Origin: Dehalococcoidia bacterium
GTDB lineage: Bacteria; Chloroflexota; Dehalococcoidia; Bin125
Assembly (NCBI GenBank): GCA_022828105.1
Contig: JAJEJC010000008.1
Coordinates: 124,001 to 188,000, forward strand
DNA: 64,000 nt
Reading direction: 5' to 3'
Under the pieces are notes generated by a model that did not search any database, was not told where the DNA came from, and saw nothing but the letters and a program-made list of their open reading frames with translations. A program made the translations under genes and the position numbers. Of the stretch, positions 34,918 through 44,184 are shown in pieces; positions within the stretch are counted from its first letter, which is position 1; each line of letters opens with the position of its first letter.

Positions 34918-35691
34918 TCAGTCGTCCTCCCGGGTCAGGTAGCTCGACTCCAGCGAGCGGAACCATGCCTCGTCCACCGCCGCGACTCGGCCCAGCTCGT
35001 CGAGGATCAGGCCAAGGCCCTGGCGCTGCATCAGGTCGATCAACTCGTCGCCGTCGATCAGCCGCGCCCCGCCCTCCGATGACTCCGCCTCGTTGCGCGC
35101 CGAGGCCGAGAAATCGCCGTTGGTCACGTAGAGACCCTCGTAGTCCTCTTCGTCCATCCGTTCATGCAGGTCGCGGATCTGGTTCGCGCCCAGCGACCCG
35201 AACGAGCGGCGGAAGATGACGTACACGCCGACCCCGTCCGGACCCTCGGAGTCGTGACTCGTGGCGACGCACTCGACCGCTCCGTCGAACGACGTCCGTT
35301 GCACCTGCACATCGGAGAGCCCCATCGCCGACAGGAATTCAAGCGTGAAGCGCTGGAACGCGTCCGCGCCCAGGTTGCGGATCGCCGAGTCGACCCGCGA
35401 GCGCCACTCGAACTCACTCATCAAGGGCGCATCGCTCGGATCGGCCTCAATCTCGACACGACCTTCGACCAGGTGCTCGTCTTCAGCCGCCCGCTGCTCC
35501 GCCTCACGGCGTTGCCGCCCGCGCCGCATCGTCCGCCAGCCGAGATAGAGCATGGCCAGCACCAACGGAGCAAACTGCACCCAGGCAGGCGCCGTCTCCC
35601 CTTCCTCAACCCCCGCAATCCGCGCAAAGATCGCCCCGCCAATCATCAAGATCAGCAAAGCAACCAGGACATCAACCAGAACAGATCGCAT
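34918..35691 (-). CDS. Membrane-anchored Mrr-like restriction-endonuclease-fold protein, active site altered
   Basis: This 257-residue protein begins with two hydrophobic segments (SVLVDVLVALLILMIGG and APLVLAMLYLGW), then a charged linker, then an Mrr-like domain: FQRFTLEFLSAMGLSDVQV, GLYVTNGDFSASARNEAE and ARLIDGDELIDLM. In active Mrr enzymes the core reads D-G-G-x-D followed by Q-x-K. Here it reads FDGAVEC and YVIFRRS, so the second acidic residue is Glu and the Q-x-K pair is lost. It may be an inactive DNA-binding or sensor protein. ATG at 35691 is preferred; GTG at 35700 is possible. It is a non-obvious partner for the dehydrogenase behind it. Confidence 0.7.
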   Translation of the reverse strand: MRSVLVDVLVALLILMIGGAIFARIAGVEEGETAPAWVQFAPLVLAMLYLGWRTMRRGRQRREAEQRAAEDEHLVEGRVEIEADPSDAPLMSEFEWRSRVDSAIRNLGADAFQRFTLEFLSAMGLSDVQVQRTSFDGAVECVATSHDSEGPDGVGVYVIFRRSFGSLGANQIRDLHERMDEEDYEGLYVTNGDFSASARNEAESSEGGARLIDGDELIDLMQRQGLGLILDELGRVAAVDEAWFRSLESSYLTREDD

Positions 35692-35731
35692 GTTGTTCAC
35701 CGGATCAGACGATCGCCTTCACCACCGCAGA

Positions 35732-37150
35732 CTACCCGCCCAATCGATCTTGGAGGTCGGGGGCGGGTCGGAAGACGAACTTCTTGCCCGAACGCTGGCG
35801 CTGGAGATAGCCCCGCTCAGTCAGATCCTGGAGGTCGGCGCGCGCGGCCCAATACGAGACCCGGTGCTCGTTCTGCTGCTGGGCAATGGTGAAGATGCGG
35901 TTGGGCTGATCGAGGGCGCTGTGCAGAATCGCCAACTGACGCTCCGTGAAGCCCGACTCCCCCAACCGCTCCAACAGTTCTCGCATCGCCGCGGCTTGCT
36001 GCTGCAGGTCTTCGCCGAGCTGGTTGACGGCCTGCTGCATGATCTCGAGCTGATGCAGCAGGAAGTGGGTGACGTCGTTGTTGTCCGCGGTCACAAACTG
36101 ATAGGCGCGCGAGTACTGCGCCGGCGCTTGCAGCAGGAAGTGGGAGATGGGCAAGTACGGAGCAAGCCACCAGCCGGACCGCAGCAACGACCAGTAAAAC
36201 AGCGCCCGCGCCGTGCGACCGTTGCCATCCACGAAGGGGTGGTCATATCCGATCATGAAGTGCAGCAGGATCGCGCGCACCAGCGGATGGATGAACTCGT
36301 CACCTGCATCCGGATCGGCAAACTCGCAGATACGCCGCACCCGATCGGGCAGCTCATCGGCCGGAGGCGGTCGGTGGACCACCTCTTGGCTCGTAGAAAC
36401 GACGTAAACGCGCGCCTCGCCGGGCTGCTGCAAGCGGCCTTCATCACGTTCACTGTGCATCGTCCCGGCGGTCACGATCCGATGCAGTCCCAGAATGTGC
36501 TCCGGATCGACCGGCTCATCGCTCGCCGCCCATTCCTCGACGGTCTGCATCGCGGCGAAGTTGTTGGCGATCATGCGCTCGCTCTTGTCGCGCGGCGCAC
36601 GACCGTCGTTGAGCATCTCGCGGGCCAGTTGGCGGCTCGTGTTGGCGCCCTCGAGACGACTCGACTGGATGGACTCCTCCATCAGACCGCGCTGCAGCCA
36701 TCGCCGCCGCGCTGCATTGGTCATCAGGGTCTCGTTGGCGAGGATGTGCTCGCGCTGCACTTGATCCAACCGATTGAGCAGCCCCAGCAGCGGGGGGACG
36801 TAGCAATACCAAAACGGCTGCCCGCCCCGCCCCAGCAGCGGCAGCGTGCGAGCCGCCGCGCGTCGCGCCATTGCCATGCCGAACCAATGCAGACGCACAC
36901 TGACGCCGTCCGGCGGCTGTCGGTAGCGCACTTCGTCCCAGGGCAGATACCGTCCCTGGCTGTCAAGCGGATCGGCATTGGCGAGCAACGCGACCTGCTG
37001 ATCGGCGTTGAGCGCGATGAATTCAGCGGAAAGCGCGGCCTGCGACGGCGCATTCTGAGGAAGCGTCATGCGGCGGAGCCCTGCCACTGCCGGTTTGCTC
37101 ACGGTTTCTGTGAAACCAATAGTAGCGGGATCCGGAGACCAACGGGACAC
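35732..37150 (-). CDS. Fic family protein (AMP-transferase type) with N-terminal inhibitory motif
   Basis: This 472-residue Fic protein carries the catalytic motif HPFVDGNGR at 304-312, which transfers AMP or another nucleotide to a target hydroxyl. The antitoxin-like inhibitory helix motif S/T-xxx-E-G is present upstream as S163-SRLE167-G168, marking a class II, self-inhibited Fic. An N-terminal domain of about 130 residues and a C-terminal winged-helix-like region (FTERQLAILHSALDQPNRIF) are typical of Fic/DUF4172 regulators. The start could be GTG at 37150 or ATG at 37069. A palindrome with repeats lies upstream. Confidence 0.9.
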   Translation of the reverse strand: MSRWSPDPATIGFTETVSKPAVAGLRRMTLPQNAPSQAALSAEFIALNADQQVALLANADPLDSQGRYLPWDEVRYRQPPDGVSVRLHWFGMAMARRAAARTLPLLGRGGQPFWYCYVPPLLGLLNRLDQVQREHILANETLMTNAARRRWLQRGLMEESIQSSRLEGANTSRQLAREMLNDGRAPRDKSERMIANNFAAMQTVEEWAASDEPVDPEHILGLHRIVTAGTMHSERDEGRLQQPGEARVYVVSTSQEVVHRPPPADELPDRVRRICEFADPDAGDEFIHPLVRAILLHFMIGYDHPFVDGNGRTARALFYWSLLRSGWWLAPYLPISHFLLQAPAQYSRAYQFVTADNNDVTHFLLHQLEIMQQAVNQLGEDLQQQAAAMRELLERLGESGFTERQLAILHSALDQPNRIFTIAQQQNEHRVSYWAARADLQDLTERGYLQRQRSGKKFVFRPAPDLQDRLGG

Positions 37151-37174
37151 GCAGTGTCGGGAGCTATCATCTTG

Positions 37175-37198
37175 CTATCGGTTTCTATCGTTCCGATA
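37175..37198. promoter_or_regulatory. Palindrome and direct repeats upstream of the leftward Fic gene
   Basis: TATCG-TTC-CGATA at 37186-37198 is a perfect inverted repeat. CTATCG recurs at 37175-37180, giving two direct copies eleven bases apart. It lies 25-48 bases upstream of the GTG start of the Fic gene and is a plausible operator, possibly for autoregulation by the protein's own winged helix. Confidence 0.4.
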
Positions 37199-37276
37199 AC
37201 AAGCCGCCGGCCGGCATCCGCCTCGAACCGGGGGTCAAGTGTCAGTTTGAAGTCAATCTCGTTGACTTCGACACCT

Positions 37277-38413
37277 CTACACCGGCAGCGCGTTGACGTC
37301 GATGTTGTAGAGCTTTTGCACGTTGCCCCAGACCATCTTGTCGACGTCCTCCTGGGGGACGCCTTCCATGATCTCGTCGAGGATGGAGTGCGAATTCGGC
37401 CAGATCGCGTCGTGGTGCGGGTAGTCGTTGCCCCAGAGCAGGTTGTCGACCCCGATGCCCTCGCGCGTCTGCACGCCGATCGCGTCGTCCTCGAAGGTGA
37501 CGTTGAAATTGCGGTGGAAGTACTCCGAGGGCAGCATCTCCAGCTCGGGCGTGCGGTCGACGGCGCGGGCGCGGTAGTAGGCGTGATCCCAGCGCTCGAG
37601 CGTGTGCGCAATCCAGCCGGTCTCCCACTCGGCCATCACGAACTTGAGGTTCGGGTGCCGTTCGCAAACGCCCGAGGTGACAAGGTTGGAGATCGTGTTC
37701 CAGGCGGCCGCGTGGGCGAGCGTGTAGCTGACGACCTCGTCCCACTCCTTGGGCAGACCCATGCCCGGCTCGGCGCCGCAGAAAATGTGCATCGTCAGCG
37801 GCAGGCCGACCTCTTCGGCCGCCGTCCAGAACGGCTCGTAGTACGAGTCCGAGTAGGGCTTGTCCTTGGGCGCGGTACAGGGAATCGCGAGACCCTTGAT
37901 GCCCATCTTCGCGCAGCGCTCGAGTTCGGCAATCCCGGTCTCAACATCGCGCAGCGTCAGGCAGCCGACGCCGATCAGCCGCTCGGGCGCGTGCGAGCAG
38001 TAGTCGCGGATCCAGTCGTTGTGGCGCTGGAAGACGGCGTTGACGACCTCCGTGTCGTCGACCATATAGGTCAGCATGTTGATCGAGGGATACATCACCT
38101 CGCCGACCACGCCGTCCTGGTCCTGTTCGGCCAGCCGCGCGACGGGGTCCTTGACGCCCGGATTGATCAGGTCCCAGCCGCGCTGCATCTTTTCCTTGGT
38201 CTCGGGCAGGTTGAGGTTTGCTCCGGCGATGCCCAGCCGGCCGACCAGCATGGCGAAGTCGATCGTGGGCCAGGCCAGGTAGACGCCCTCGCGGCCCTTC
38301 CAGCCGTCCACCACGCGCGGCGCGCGGTCGCCGTACTTCTCCACCAGACCCTCGAACACCTCGGGCCCCTCGACCACGTGGGAATCGCAGGAATAGACAA
38401 TCTCGCTGACCAT
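37277..38413 (-). CDS. Amidohydrolase-2 family metal-dependent hydrolase
   Basis: This 378-residue TIM-barrel hydrolase opens with YSCDSHVVEGPEVF, a variant of the D-x-H metal motif. It contains VMYPSINMLTYMVDD, LPLTMHIFCGAEPG (metal histidine), FVMAEWETGWIAHTLERWD and WGNDYPHHDAIWPNSH (metal Asp). Members decarboxylate or hydrolyse aromatic and related acids, as in ACMSD and gamma-resorcylate decarboxylase. The substrate is unknown. ATG at 38413 is used. The frame remains open upstream, but only antisense to the nuclease gene. Confidence 0.9.
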   Translation of the reverse strand: MVSEIVYSCDSHVVEGPEVFEGLVEKYGDRAPRVVDGWKGREGVYLAWPTIDFAMLVGRLGIAGANLNLPETKEKMQRGWDLINPGVKDPVARLAEQDQDGVVGEVMYPSINMLTYMVDDTEVVNAVFQRHNDWIRDYCSHAPERLIGVGCLTLRDVETGIAELERCAKMGIKGLAIPCTAPKDKPYSDSYYEPFWTAAEEVGLPLTMHIFCGAEPGMGLPKEWDEVVSYTLAHAAAWNTISNLVTSGVCERHPNLKFVMAEWETGWIAHTLERWDHAYYRARAVDRTPELEMLPSEYFHRNFNVTFEDDAIGVQTREGIGVDNLLWGNDYPHHDAIWPNSHSILDEIMEGVPQEDVDKMVWGNVQKLYNIDVNALPV

Positions 38414-38512
38414 TGGGACACGTCCTCTCGCTGTCGCGATCAGGATAGAGCGCAGAGTAGGCTGGCGTCTGATCGGCAAGCCGGCTGAGCGTGTCGGAGC
38501 GTGGCAGGGCCC

Positions 38513-39553
38513 ATGAATCGACGCAACATCGGTCTCGGCCTCGTCGCGCTGGTCGTGCTCGCTGTCCTCGCCGGAGTCGTCACCAACGACGAATCGAATC
38601 GTCCGGCGGAACAGCAGATCGTCCAGGACCAGACGCAGGATCAGGCACAGGATCGCACCCAGGAGCAAGCGGTCGATCCCCAGCCGCAGCCCGAGGTCGC
38701 CCGGCCCGAACTGCAACCGCAGTCGAAACCGGTCGACGGGGAACAGGCTCAGGCAGAGGCCGATCCCTACGAAGTCCTGCTCGCCCGGTTGACCATCGCG
38801 CCCGAATCCGACTTCGGTATCGGCTACGACCGCGACGACTATCCAACCTGGAACCTGACAGACCGTCCCGGCTGCAATGTGCGAGAACTGGTCCTGATCG
38901 CCGAGGCCAGTTCGATCTCGGAGGTCGACCAGGACTGCAGGCCGCTGGATGGCATCTGGCTCTCCTGGTACGACGACAACGCGTTCGGCAATCCCTCCGA
39001 GCTCGATGTCGACCACATGGTGCCGCTGGCCGAAGCGCACTACTCGGGCGCGGCGCGCTGGAGTGCGGAACGCAAGCGGGCCTTCGCCAACGACTTCGAC
39101 CTCCCCGCCGCGTTGACCGCCGTATCCAGGTCCAGCAATCGCACCAAGCTCGCCGCCGATCCGGCCGAGTGGCGGCCACCCCGACGCGCCGCCTGGTGCC
39201 AGTACGCGCACGACTGGATCGCGGTCAAACTCAAATGGTCGCTGACCGCCGACCGCGCCGAGGTCGACTCGCTGCGGGACATGCTCCAGACCTGCCCCGC
39301 CGACTACGAGCGCCCGCCGGAGTATCCCGATCGACGCCCCACGGTCGTCTTCGTCGAGGATCAGCCTCAGCAGGACGACCCGGACTCAGGCGATCCAGAA
39401 ACCCCCGTCGGCGGCTACGCCTCCTGCGAAGACGCCGAGGCGGCCGGCATCGAGCGGCAGCAAGGCTCCGAGGGAACGGGAAGAGGATTCCCGGCCGAAC
39501 TGGTTCCCTCCGCCGGCGATGGAGACAGCGACGGCGTCGTATGCGAGCAATAG
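38513..39553 (+). CDS. Secreted HNH (DUF1524-type) nuclease with C-terminal Excalibur domain
   Basis: This 346-residue protein has a signal anchor ([18 protein letters not shown]), a linker of about 60 residues very rich in Q, D, E and P, then an HNH-type nuclease domain with [32 protein letters not shown] and [11 protein letters not shown]. The end is an Excalibur calcium-binding domain with [11 protein letters not shown] and the loop [11 protein letters not shown]. This architecture suggests an extracellular calcium-dependent DNase for nutrient uptake or defence. ATG at 38513; GTG at 38501 is an alternative. It is divergent from the amidohydrolase. Confidence 0.9.
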   Translation: MNRRNIGLGLVALVVLAVLAGVVTNDESNRPAEQQIVQDQTQDQAQDRTQEQAVDPQPQPEVARPELQPQSKPVDGEQAQAEADPYEVLLARLTIAPESDFGIGYDRDDYPTWNLTDRPGCNVRELVLIAEASSISEVDQDCRPLDGIWLSWYDDNAFGNPSELDVDHMVPLAEAHYSGAARWSAERKRAFANDFDLPAALTAVSRSSNRTKLAADPAEWRPPRRAAWCQYAHDWIAVKLKWSLTADRAEVDSLRDMLQTCPADYERPPEYPDRRPTVVFVEDQPQQDDPDSGDPETPVGGYASCEDAEAAGIERQQGSEGTGRGFPAELVPSAGDGDSDGVVCEQ

Positions 39554-39570
39554 CGCCTGTCGCCTCGCTC

Positions 39571-40623
39571 CTACAGCTCCAGCGGTATCCCCATCTCCGA
39601 CGACAGATCCCGCAAGTCCTGCAGCGTCGACGACGGATACACGACGTGACCGGCCGCGATCCGTTCCTCGTACGCCCTCTGCTCGATCTCGCCGGGCGCG
39701 AACACCTCAGCAACGTCGGGCAACGGGTCGGCCGACTTGACCTGCTCGACCATCGAATCGACCTTCTCGGCGAACTCGTCCGCGTCGCCGAAGATCTCGG
39801 GATCGATCACGAGCAGGAACTGACCGCGTTTGCCGATGTTGACGTCCCTGGAGTGATAGCCGCCCGGGAGAGCGCCGGCCAGCAGGTTCATGAACATGCT
39901 CAGCCCTACGCCCTTGTACGCCGCGACCGCGCCCAACGCCGGGATGATGCCCGACATGGCCGCTTCCGGATCGGTCGTCGGCAGGCCCTCGATGTCGAGG
40001 AAGCCCCAATCCTCGGGTATCTCGCGGCCTTCCGCCCTGGCCCGCATGACCTTGCCCAGCGCGACCGGCGTCAGCGCCATGTCGAGCACGACCGGCGGTC
40101 CCGACGCGCGCGGCGCTGCGAACGCCATCGGATTGTTGCCCGAAATGCGGGTTCTCGCGCCGAACGGGGCGATGTTGGGCACGCTGGTCGTCGTACAGAA
40201 CGAGACGAAGCCCTCGGCCGCGGCCATCATCGGATAGAACGCGCCCATGCCCCAGTCGTTCGAGTTGCGCAGCGTGCCCAGCGCCAGACCGGTCTCCCTC
40301 GCCTTGGCGATCGTGCGTTCCATCGTCCTGGCGACGATCAACTGGCCAATCCCACCGTCGCCGTCGACGACGTGCGAGATCGGCGTCTCCTTGAGCACCT
40401 CAAGACTCGGCGTCGGGTTGTAGCGGCCCGCCTGCAGGTGTCCCGCGTACCAGCCGAGCCGCTGGAAGCCGTGCGTATCGACGCCGCGCAGGTCGGCGGT
40501 CAGTTGGATCTCGACGGTGAACGCGGCGTCGTCGGAGGGCACGCCGCAGGCCTCGTAGACCGCCCGACCGAAGACGCGCAGCGGCTCAAGCGGGACAACT
40601 TCGGTCGCATCCTGGTCGGCCAT
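39571..40623 (-). CDS. Malate/L-lactate/ureidoglycolate dehydrogenase family protein
   Basis: This 350-residue member of the YlbC/Ldh_2 family uses NAD(P) with a distinctive fold. Seen features are DLRGVDTHGFQRL near the N terminus (with the catalytic His), GLALGTLRNSNDWGMGAFYP, SGNNPMAFAAPRA, VVLDMALTPVALGKV and YKGVGLSMFMNLLAGALPG. It reduces or oxidises a 2-oxo/2-hydroxy acid; the substrate is undetermined. ATG at 40623 overlaps the stop of the upstream cupin by one base (TGATG), so the two are translationally coupled and may act on the same compound. Confidence 0.9.
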   Translation of the reverse strand: MADQDATEVVPLEPLRVFGRAVYEACGVPSDDAAFTVEIQLTADLRGVDTHGFQRLGWYAGHLQAGRYNPTPSLEVLKETPISHVVDGDGGIGQLIVARTMERTIAKARETGLALGTLRNSNDWGMGAFYPMMAAAEGFVSFCTTTSVPNIAPFGARTRISGNNPMAFAAPRASGPPVVLDMALTPVALGKVMRARAEGREIPEDWGFLDIEGLPTTDPEAAMSGIIPALGAVAAYKGVGLSMFMNLLAGALPGGYHSRDVNIGKRGQFLLVIDPEIFGDADEFAEKVDSMVEQVKSADPLPDVAEVFAPGEIEQRAYEERIAAGHVVYPSSTLQDLRDLSSEMGIPLEL

Positions 40624-41108
40624 CAGCCTGCATCCCCGCCAGTGGAGTCGAGCAGTCCGCCGTCCGACATCCCGCGCGCCACGCCCGTGGTCTGCGCGGC
40701 ACAGACGATGAACTCCAGGTCTTCCGGACCCTTGCTGTAGATCTGGTGCGCGATGTCCGCCGGGAAGAAGAGGAAATCGCCCGCCGTCGCCGTCGTCCGC
40801 CACGGGCCGCAGTCGATCTCGGCGTTGCCCCTGAGGAAGTAGTAGACCTTCTCGATGTCCTCGTGGATGTGCCGCACGTTGGTCTCGCCGACCGGCAGCA
40901 CGTTGTAGAGCACGAACTGGAACGACGACTCGAAGCGACCTTCGGCCGTCGTGAACATCCGCCGCGCATGGATGTTGCGGCCCACGCTGACCGGCACATC
41001 CGCCATCGGCTTGACCACGAAACGGGAGTCGTCGGGCGGCGCAATCGGATCCCCCTCAAGCTCCGGAGCCACCGGCGGCATGTTCCGTTCAGGCGTCTGC
41101 TGGGTCAT
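40623..41108 (-). CDS. Cupin domain-containing protein
   Basis: This 161-residue single-domain cupin has the metal motif 1 variant ETNVRHIHEDIEKVYYFLRG and the second motif TAGDFLFFPADIAHQIYS. Such proteins bind a metal and act as small dioxygenases, isomerases or sensors. A GGAGGA ribosome-binding site precedes ATG at 41108. The stop overlaps the start of the dehydrogenase gene, suggesting joint catabolic use. Confidence 0.88.
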   Translation of the reverse strand: MTQQTPERNMPPVAPELEGDPIAPPDDSRFVVKPMADVPVSVGRNIHARRMFTTAEGRFESSFQFVLYNVLPVGETNVRHIHEDIEKVYYFLRGNAEIDCGPWRTTATAGDFLFFPADIAHQIYSKGPEDLEFIVCAAQTTGVARGMSDGGLLDSTGGDAG

Positions 41109-41183
41109 CGAGTCCTCCTCAGCGGTTGATCCAGGTCGCAGGATAGACAGGGGCCTCGGCCCACTCCTCGTTGAGCAGTCCGG

Positions 41184-41864
41184 TCAGAACGGCAGGCCGA
41201 TGGCTTTGGTCAGGAACGCCATCCACTCGCGGGTCTCGCGGAACCGCTGGATGGAGTATTCGACGAAGTCGGGGGCGGTGACATCCTCGACATCGAGGTA
41301 GTGCGTGATGATGAAGTGCTTGCGCTTGATGTCCTCGATCAGCGGGTGGTCGGCGGTGTAGCCGCGTGGCGGACGCTTGAGGCTGTCTCCGTGTCCGCCC
41401 AGCATCCAGTCTCCGGACTCGGTCAGCTTCTTGATCTCCAGCCAGTCGCGGGGATGTTCGTCGATCGCGCGGCGGTAGGCGGCGAGGGCGTCGCGGTCGG
41501 GCATGTAGCTGCCGACGCCGATGAAGCAGTCGTCGGGGGCGATGTGGACGTAGTAGCCGGGCGCGTGGACGTCCTTGCCCGACTCGTGGCGGAACTGGAT
41601 GCCGACGTTGGTCTTGTAGGGCGACTTGTCGCGCGAGAAGCGGACATCGCGGTAGATCCGCATCAGCGAGCCGCCCAGTTTGCGGTCGGAGGCCGTCATG
41701 TGCGGCGAGATGTCGGCCAGCGGTCCCGAGACGGCGCGGATGTAGTCGAGCGCTGGTTCGCGCAACACGGACTCGTAGTCGTCCTTGTGCGCGTTGAACC
41801 ACTCGCGGTCGTTGTGGCCGGCCAGCTCGACCAGGTAATCGATCATGCGCTCGCTGAAGACCAT
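41184..41864 (-). CDS. DUF2461 family protein
   Basis: This 226-residue protein matches DUF2461 (TIGR02453). Conserved pieces include LAGHNDREWFNAHKDDYE, SLMRIYRDVRFSRDKSPYKTN, APGYYVHIAPDDCFIGVG and the C-terminal LTKAIGLPF. No catalytic function is known to me. It sits 25 bases downstream of an MFS exporter gene on the same strand and is likely co-transcribed with it. Confidence 0.9.
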   Translation of the reverse strand: MVFSERMIDYLVELAGHNDREWFNAHKDDYESVLREPALDYIRAVSGPLADISPHMTASDRKLGGSLMRIYRDVRFSRDKSPYKTNVGIQFRHESGKDVHAPGYYVHIAPDDCFIGVGSYMPDRDALAAYRRAIDEHPRDWLEIKKLTESGDWMLGGHGDSLKRPPRGYTADHPLIEDIKRKHFIITHYLDVEDVTAPDFVEYSIQRFRETREWMAFLTKAIGLPF

Positions 41865-41889
41865 GGCTGTTCCCGTTCCGATTCGCTTC

Positions 41890-43155
41890 TCAACTCCCGA
41901 GGCTATCGGGCGCGTGATCGGGGGCGCGGTAGCGGCTGATTGACCGCCAGAGCAGGCCGATCAGCAAGGTTGCGCCGAGGCCGATCGCACCGCCGAGAAA
42001 ATAGGTGTTGTCGACGCCGATCTCCTCACCCCAGAAGCCGACCCAGATGATGCCGATGTTATTGGCGGTTTGCGCCATCAGCACCATCACCGAGAACGCG
42101 CGTCCGCGCATTTCGTCGGGTGTAGTGAGGTGGACGGTGACCTGTCGGACAGCGACGGTCACCGCGTCGGCCGCTCCGAGCATCGCGATCACGATCATCC
42201 CGACCCAGAGCCAGGGCGCCGCGCCCAGCGCGAACAACAACGCCGCATAGAAGGCCGAGGCCGCCAGGACCATGATCCCCTTGGCTCGGTAGTTGACGAG
42301 GAACAGGGCGAGCAGCATCCCGCAGGCCGAGCCGACCGCGTTGACCGTCCCCAATGCTCCGGCCGCGCCGACGCCGGCCATGAACAGGCCGGTCGCCAAC
42401 AGCGGCAGGATTTCGCGGTAGTAGGAGATCACGGTGATACCCCAGTCGAGGATGAACAGACCCGGCAGGATTGGATGACGCACAACGTATCGGGCGCCCT
42501 CGATCACCATGCGCAGGGTCGACTGCTGGGTCGTCACCGCTCGTGCCGTGGTCCGAATCAGAGTCGGCATGAACGCCGAGACCGCGGAGAAGCCGGCCGC
42601 CACCCAGAGCATGCCGACGGCGTCGAGTCCGATCGCCAGCGCGGTCACGATCAGCCCGCCCAGGATCCAGCCGCTCATCTGCGTACTGGTGTCGAGCGTC
42701 ACGGCGGTGCTCAGATAGCGCGACGGCACGACGCGCGGCGTGATCGTCGCTCGGGCCGGCTGGACGAACGTGGCCAGCCCGCCCAGCGCGCCCAGGGCGA
42801 CCCAGGCCATCCAGAACTCCAGCACGTCGACCGTCGCGGCGGCGGCGACGAGCAGCAGGATCGCCAGCACGAGCGTGTTGCCGACAGCCATCAGCCAACG
42901 GCGGTCGAAGCGGTCGGCCAGTACGCAGCCGTAGAGGACGGCCAGGGCCTGGATTGGCAGCTGCACCGCGCCGATGATCGCGACCTCGGTGAAGGACTCG
43001 GCGCCGGTCTGATCGAGGAACCACTGGGGGATCGCGATGAAGCGGATCTGCTGGGCGATGATCATGCAGAGCGCCGCGATCCAGAGCACGCGATAGTCGC
43101 GAATCGCGAATAGACTGCGCAGGGGTGGCCGAGAGAGGGCGGGACGCTCGCTCAT
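41890..43155 (-). CDS. MFS transporter (EntS-like exporter type)
   Basis: This 421-residue protein has about twelve hydrophobic helices and the MFS loop motif CVLADRFDRRWLM between helices 2 and 3. ARATITPRVVPSRYLSTAV and the C-terminal half with TTPDEMRGRAFSVMVL match the EntS/MFS_3 exporters. The substrate is unknown. The gene is divergent from the luciferase-like oxidoreductase with a 110-base gap and is followed by DUF2461. Confidence 0.9.
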   Translation of the reverse strand: MSERPALSRPPLRSLFAIRDYRVLWIAALCMIIAQQIRFIAIPQWFLDQTGAESFTEVAIIGAVQLPIQALAVLYGCVLADRFDRRWLMAVGNTLVLAILLLVAAAATVDVLEFWMAWVALGALGGLATFVQPARATITPRVVPSRYLSTAVTLDTSTQMSGWILGGLIVTALAIGLDAVGMLWVAAGFSAVSAFMPTLIRTTARAVTTQQSTLRMVIEGARYVVRHPILPGLFILDWGITVISYYREILPLLATGLFMAGVGAAGALGTVNAVGSACGMLLALFLVNYRAKGIMVLAASAFYAALLFALGAAPWLWVGMIVIAMLGAADAVTVAVRQVTVHLTTPDEMRGRAFSVMVLMAQTANNIGIIWVGFWGEEIGVDNTYFLGGAIGLGATLLIGLLWRSISRYRAPDHAPDSLGS

Positions 43156-43265
43156 GCCGAGCGCCGCCGCTCGGCTTGCTCGTCAGTCATACTGTTCGGC
43201 GAACATGTCCGCATGAGGCGCATATCTGCGCAGGGTATCGCCGTTCGGCGCAACGGGAGGTCCAC

Positions 43266-44150
43266 ATGAAGGTCGGCATCTACCTGCCCCAGATCGGCGG
43301 CGCAGCGAGTCCCGAGCAGGTCGCTCGCGTGGCCCGTTCGGTCGAGTTGAACGGATACGACTCGCTCTGGACGCTGGACCACGTCGTGCTGCGGCCCGAC
43401 CAGGGTTCGGACTACCCCTACTCGGAGGACGGCCGCTTCCTCGTGCCGGCCGAGGCGCCGATGCTGGAACCGCTGACCCTGCTGACCTATGCCGCCGCGG
43501 TGACCGAGCGGGTCGAGCTGGGCACGGCCGTGCTGGTCGCGCCCATGCGCGCGCCCGTACTGCACGCCAAAGTCATGGCGACGCTCGATCACCTCGCCGG
43601 CGGGCGGCTGATCCTCGGCGCCGGCGTCGGATGGTGGAAGAAAGAGTTCGAGGCGCTCTCGATGCCCTTCGACCGCCGCGGCGCGCGCATGGACGAATAC
43701 CTCCAGGTCTTGCGAGACCTGTGGGAGAACGAGGTCGGCTCGTTCGAGGGCGAGTTCTACAACACCGCCGGCTGGTATTGCCGGCCGCAGCCCCCGCGCC
43801 GGGTGCCGATCCTGCTGGGCGGCAACAATCCGCGTCAGTTGCGCCGCGCGGGGCGTTTCGCCGACGGCTACCTGGCCAATCCGGCCATGCTCGACACGCT
43901 AGACGAGGATTGGGCGCTGGTCCGCTCGGAGGCCGAGGCCCACGGCCGCGACGCCTCACAGCTCCAGCTGATGATCAACCGGATCACGGTGCTCGCCGAG
44001 GACACAGTCGACGAGGCGGCAGGGACGTTGGCCGAGATCAAGTCGCGAGGCTTCGACCACGCGATCGCCAACCTGCATCCCGCCGCCGACGCCGAGGCGG
44101 TCCTGGCTGAGTTTGCCGCCCGACATCTGCAGGCCCTGCAGGAGGGCTGA
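43266..44150 (+). CDS. LLM class flavin/F420-dependent oxidoreductase
   Basis: This 294-residue luciferase-like monooxygenase fold protein starts MKVGIYLPQIGG. It carries YDSLWTLDHVVL, TERVELGTAVLVAP, MATLDHLAGGRLILGAGVGWW (the flavin/F420 site) and VPILLGGNNPRQLRRAGRFADG. This arrangement is that of TIGR03619-type probable F420-dependent enzymes. Together with the DDN-type protein at 1703 it suggests F420 use. GGGAGG precedes ATG at 43266. The frame is open upstream but unsupported. Confidence 0.9.
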   Translation: MKVGIYLPQIGGAASPEQVARVARSVELNGYDSLWTLDHVVLRPDQGSDYPYSEDGRFLVPAEAPMLEPLTLLTYAAAVTERVELGTAVLVAPMRAPVLHAKVMATLDHLAGGRLILGAGVGWWKKEFEALSMPFDRRGARMDEYLQVLRDLWENEVGSFEGEFYNTAGWYCRPQPPRRVPILLGGNNPRQLRRAGRFADGYLANPAMLDTLDEDWALVRSEAEAHGRDASQLQLMINRITVLAEDTVDEAAGTLAEIKSRGFDHAIANLHPAADAEAVLAEFAARHLQALQEG

Positions 44151-44184
44151 GGGGGCTAATCTGTGTTTCGATTTCGTGCCGAAG

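Noticed and set aside
37099-37276. Leftward open frame continuing past the amidohydrolase stop (reads VEVNEIDFKLTLDPRF).
   Set aside because: It starts inside the amidohydrolase in another frame, overlaps the start of the Fic gene and has no start codon of its own; treated as chance.
38414-39211. Upstream extension of the amidohydrolase frame across the HNH gene.
   Set aside because: It is antisense to a well-supported nuclease gene; the family N terminus begins at 38413.
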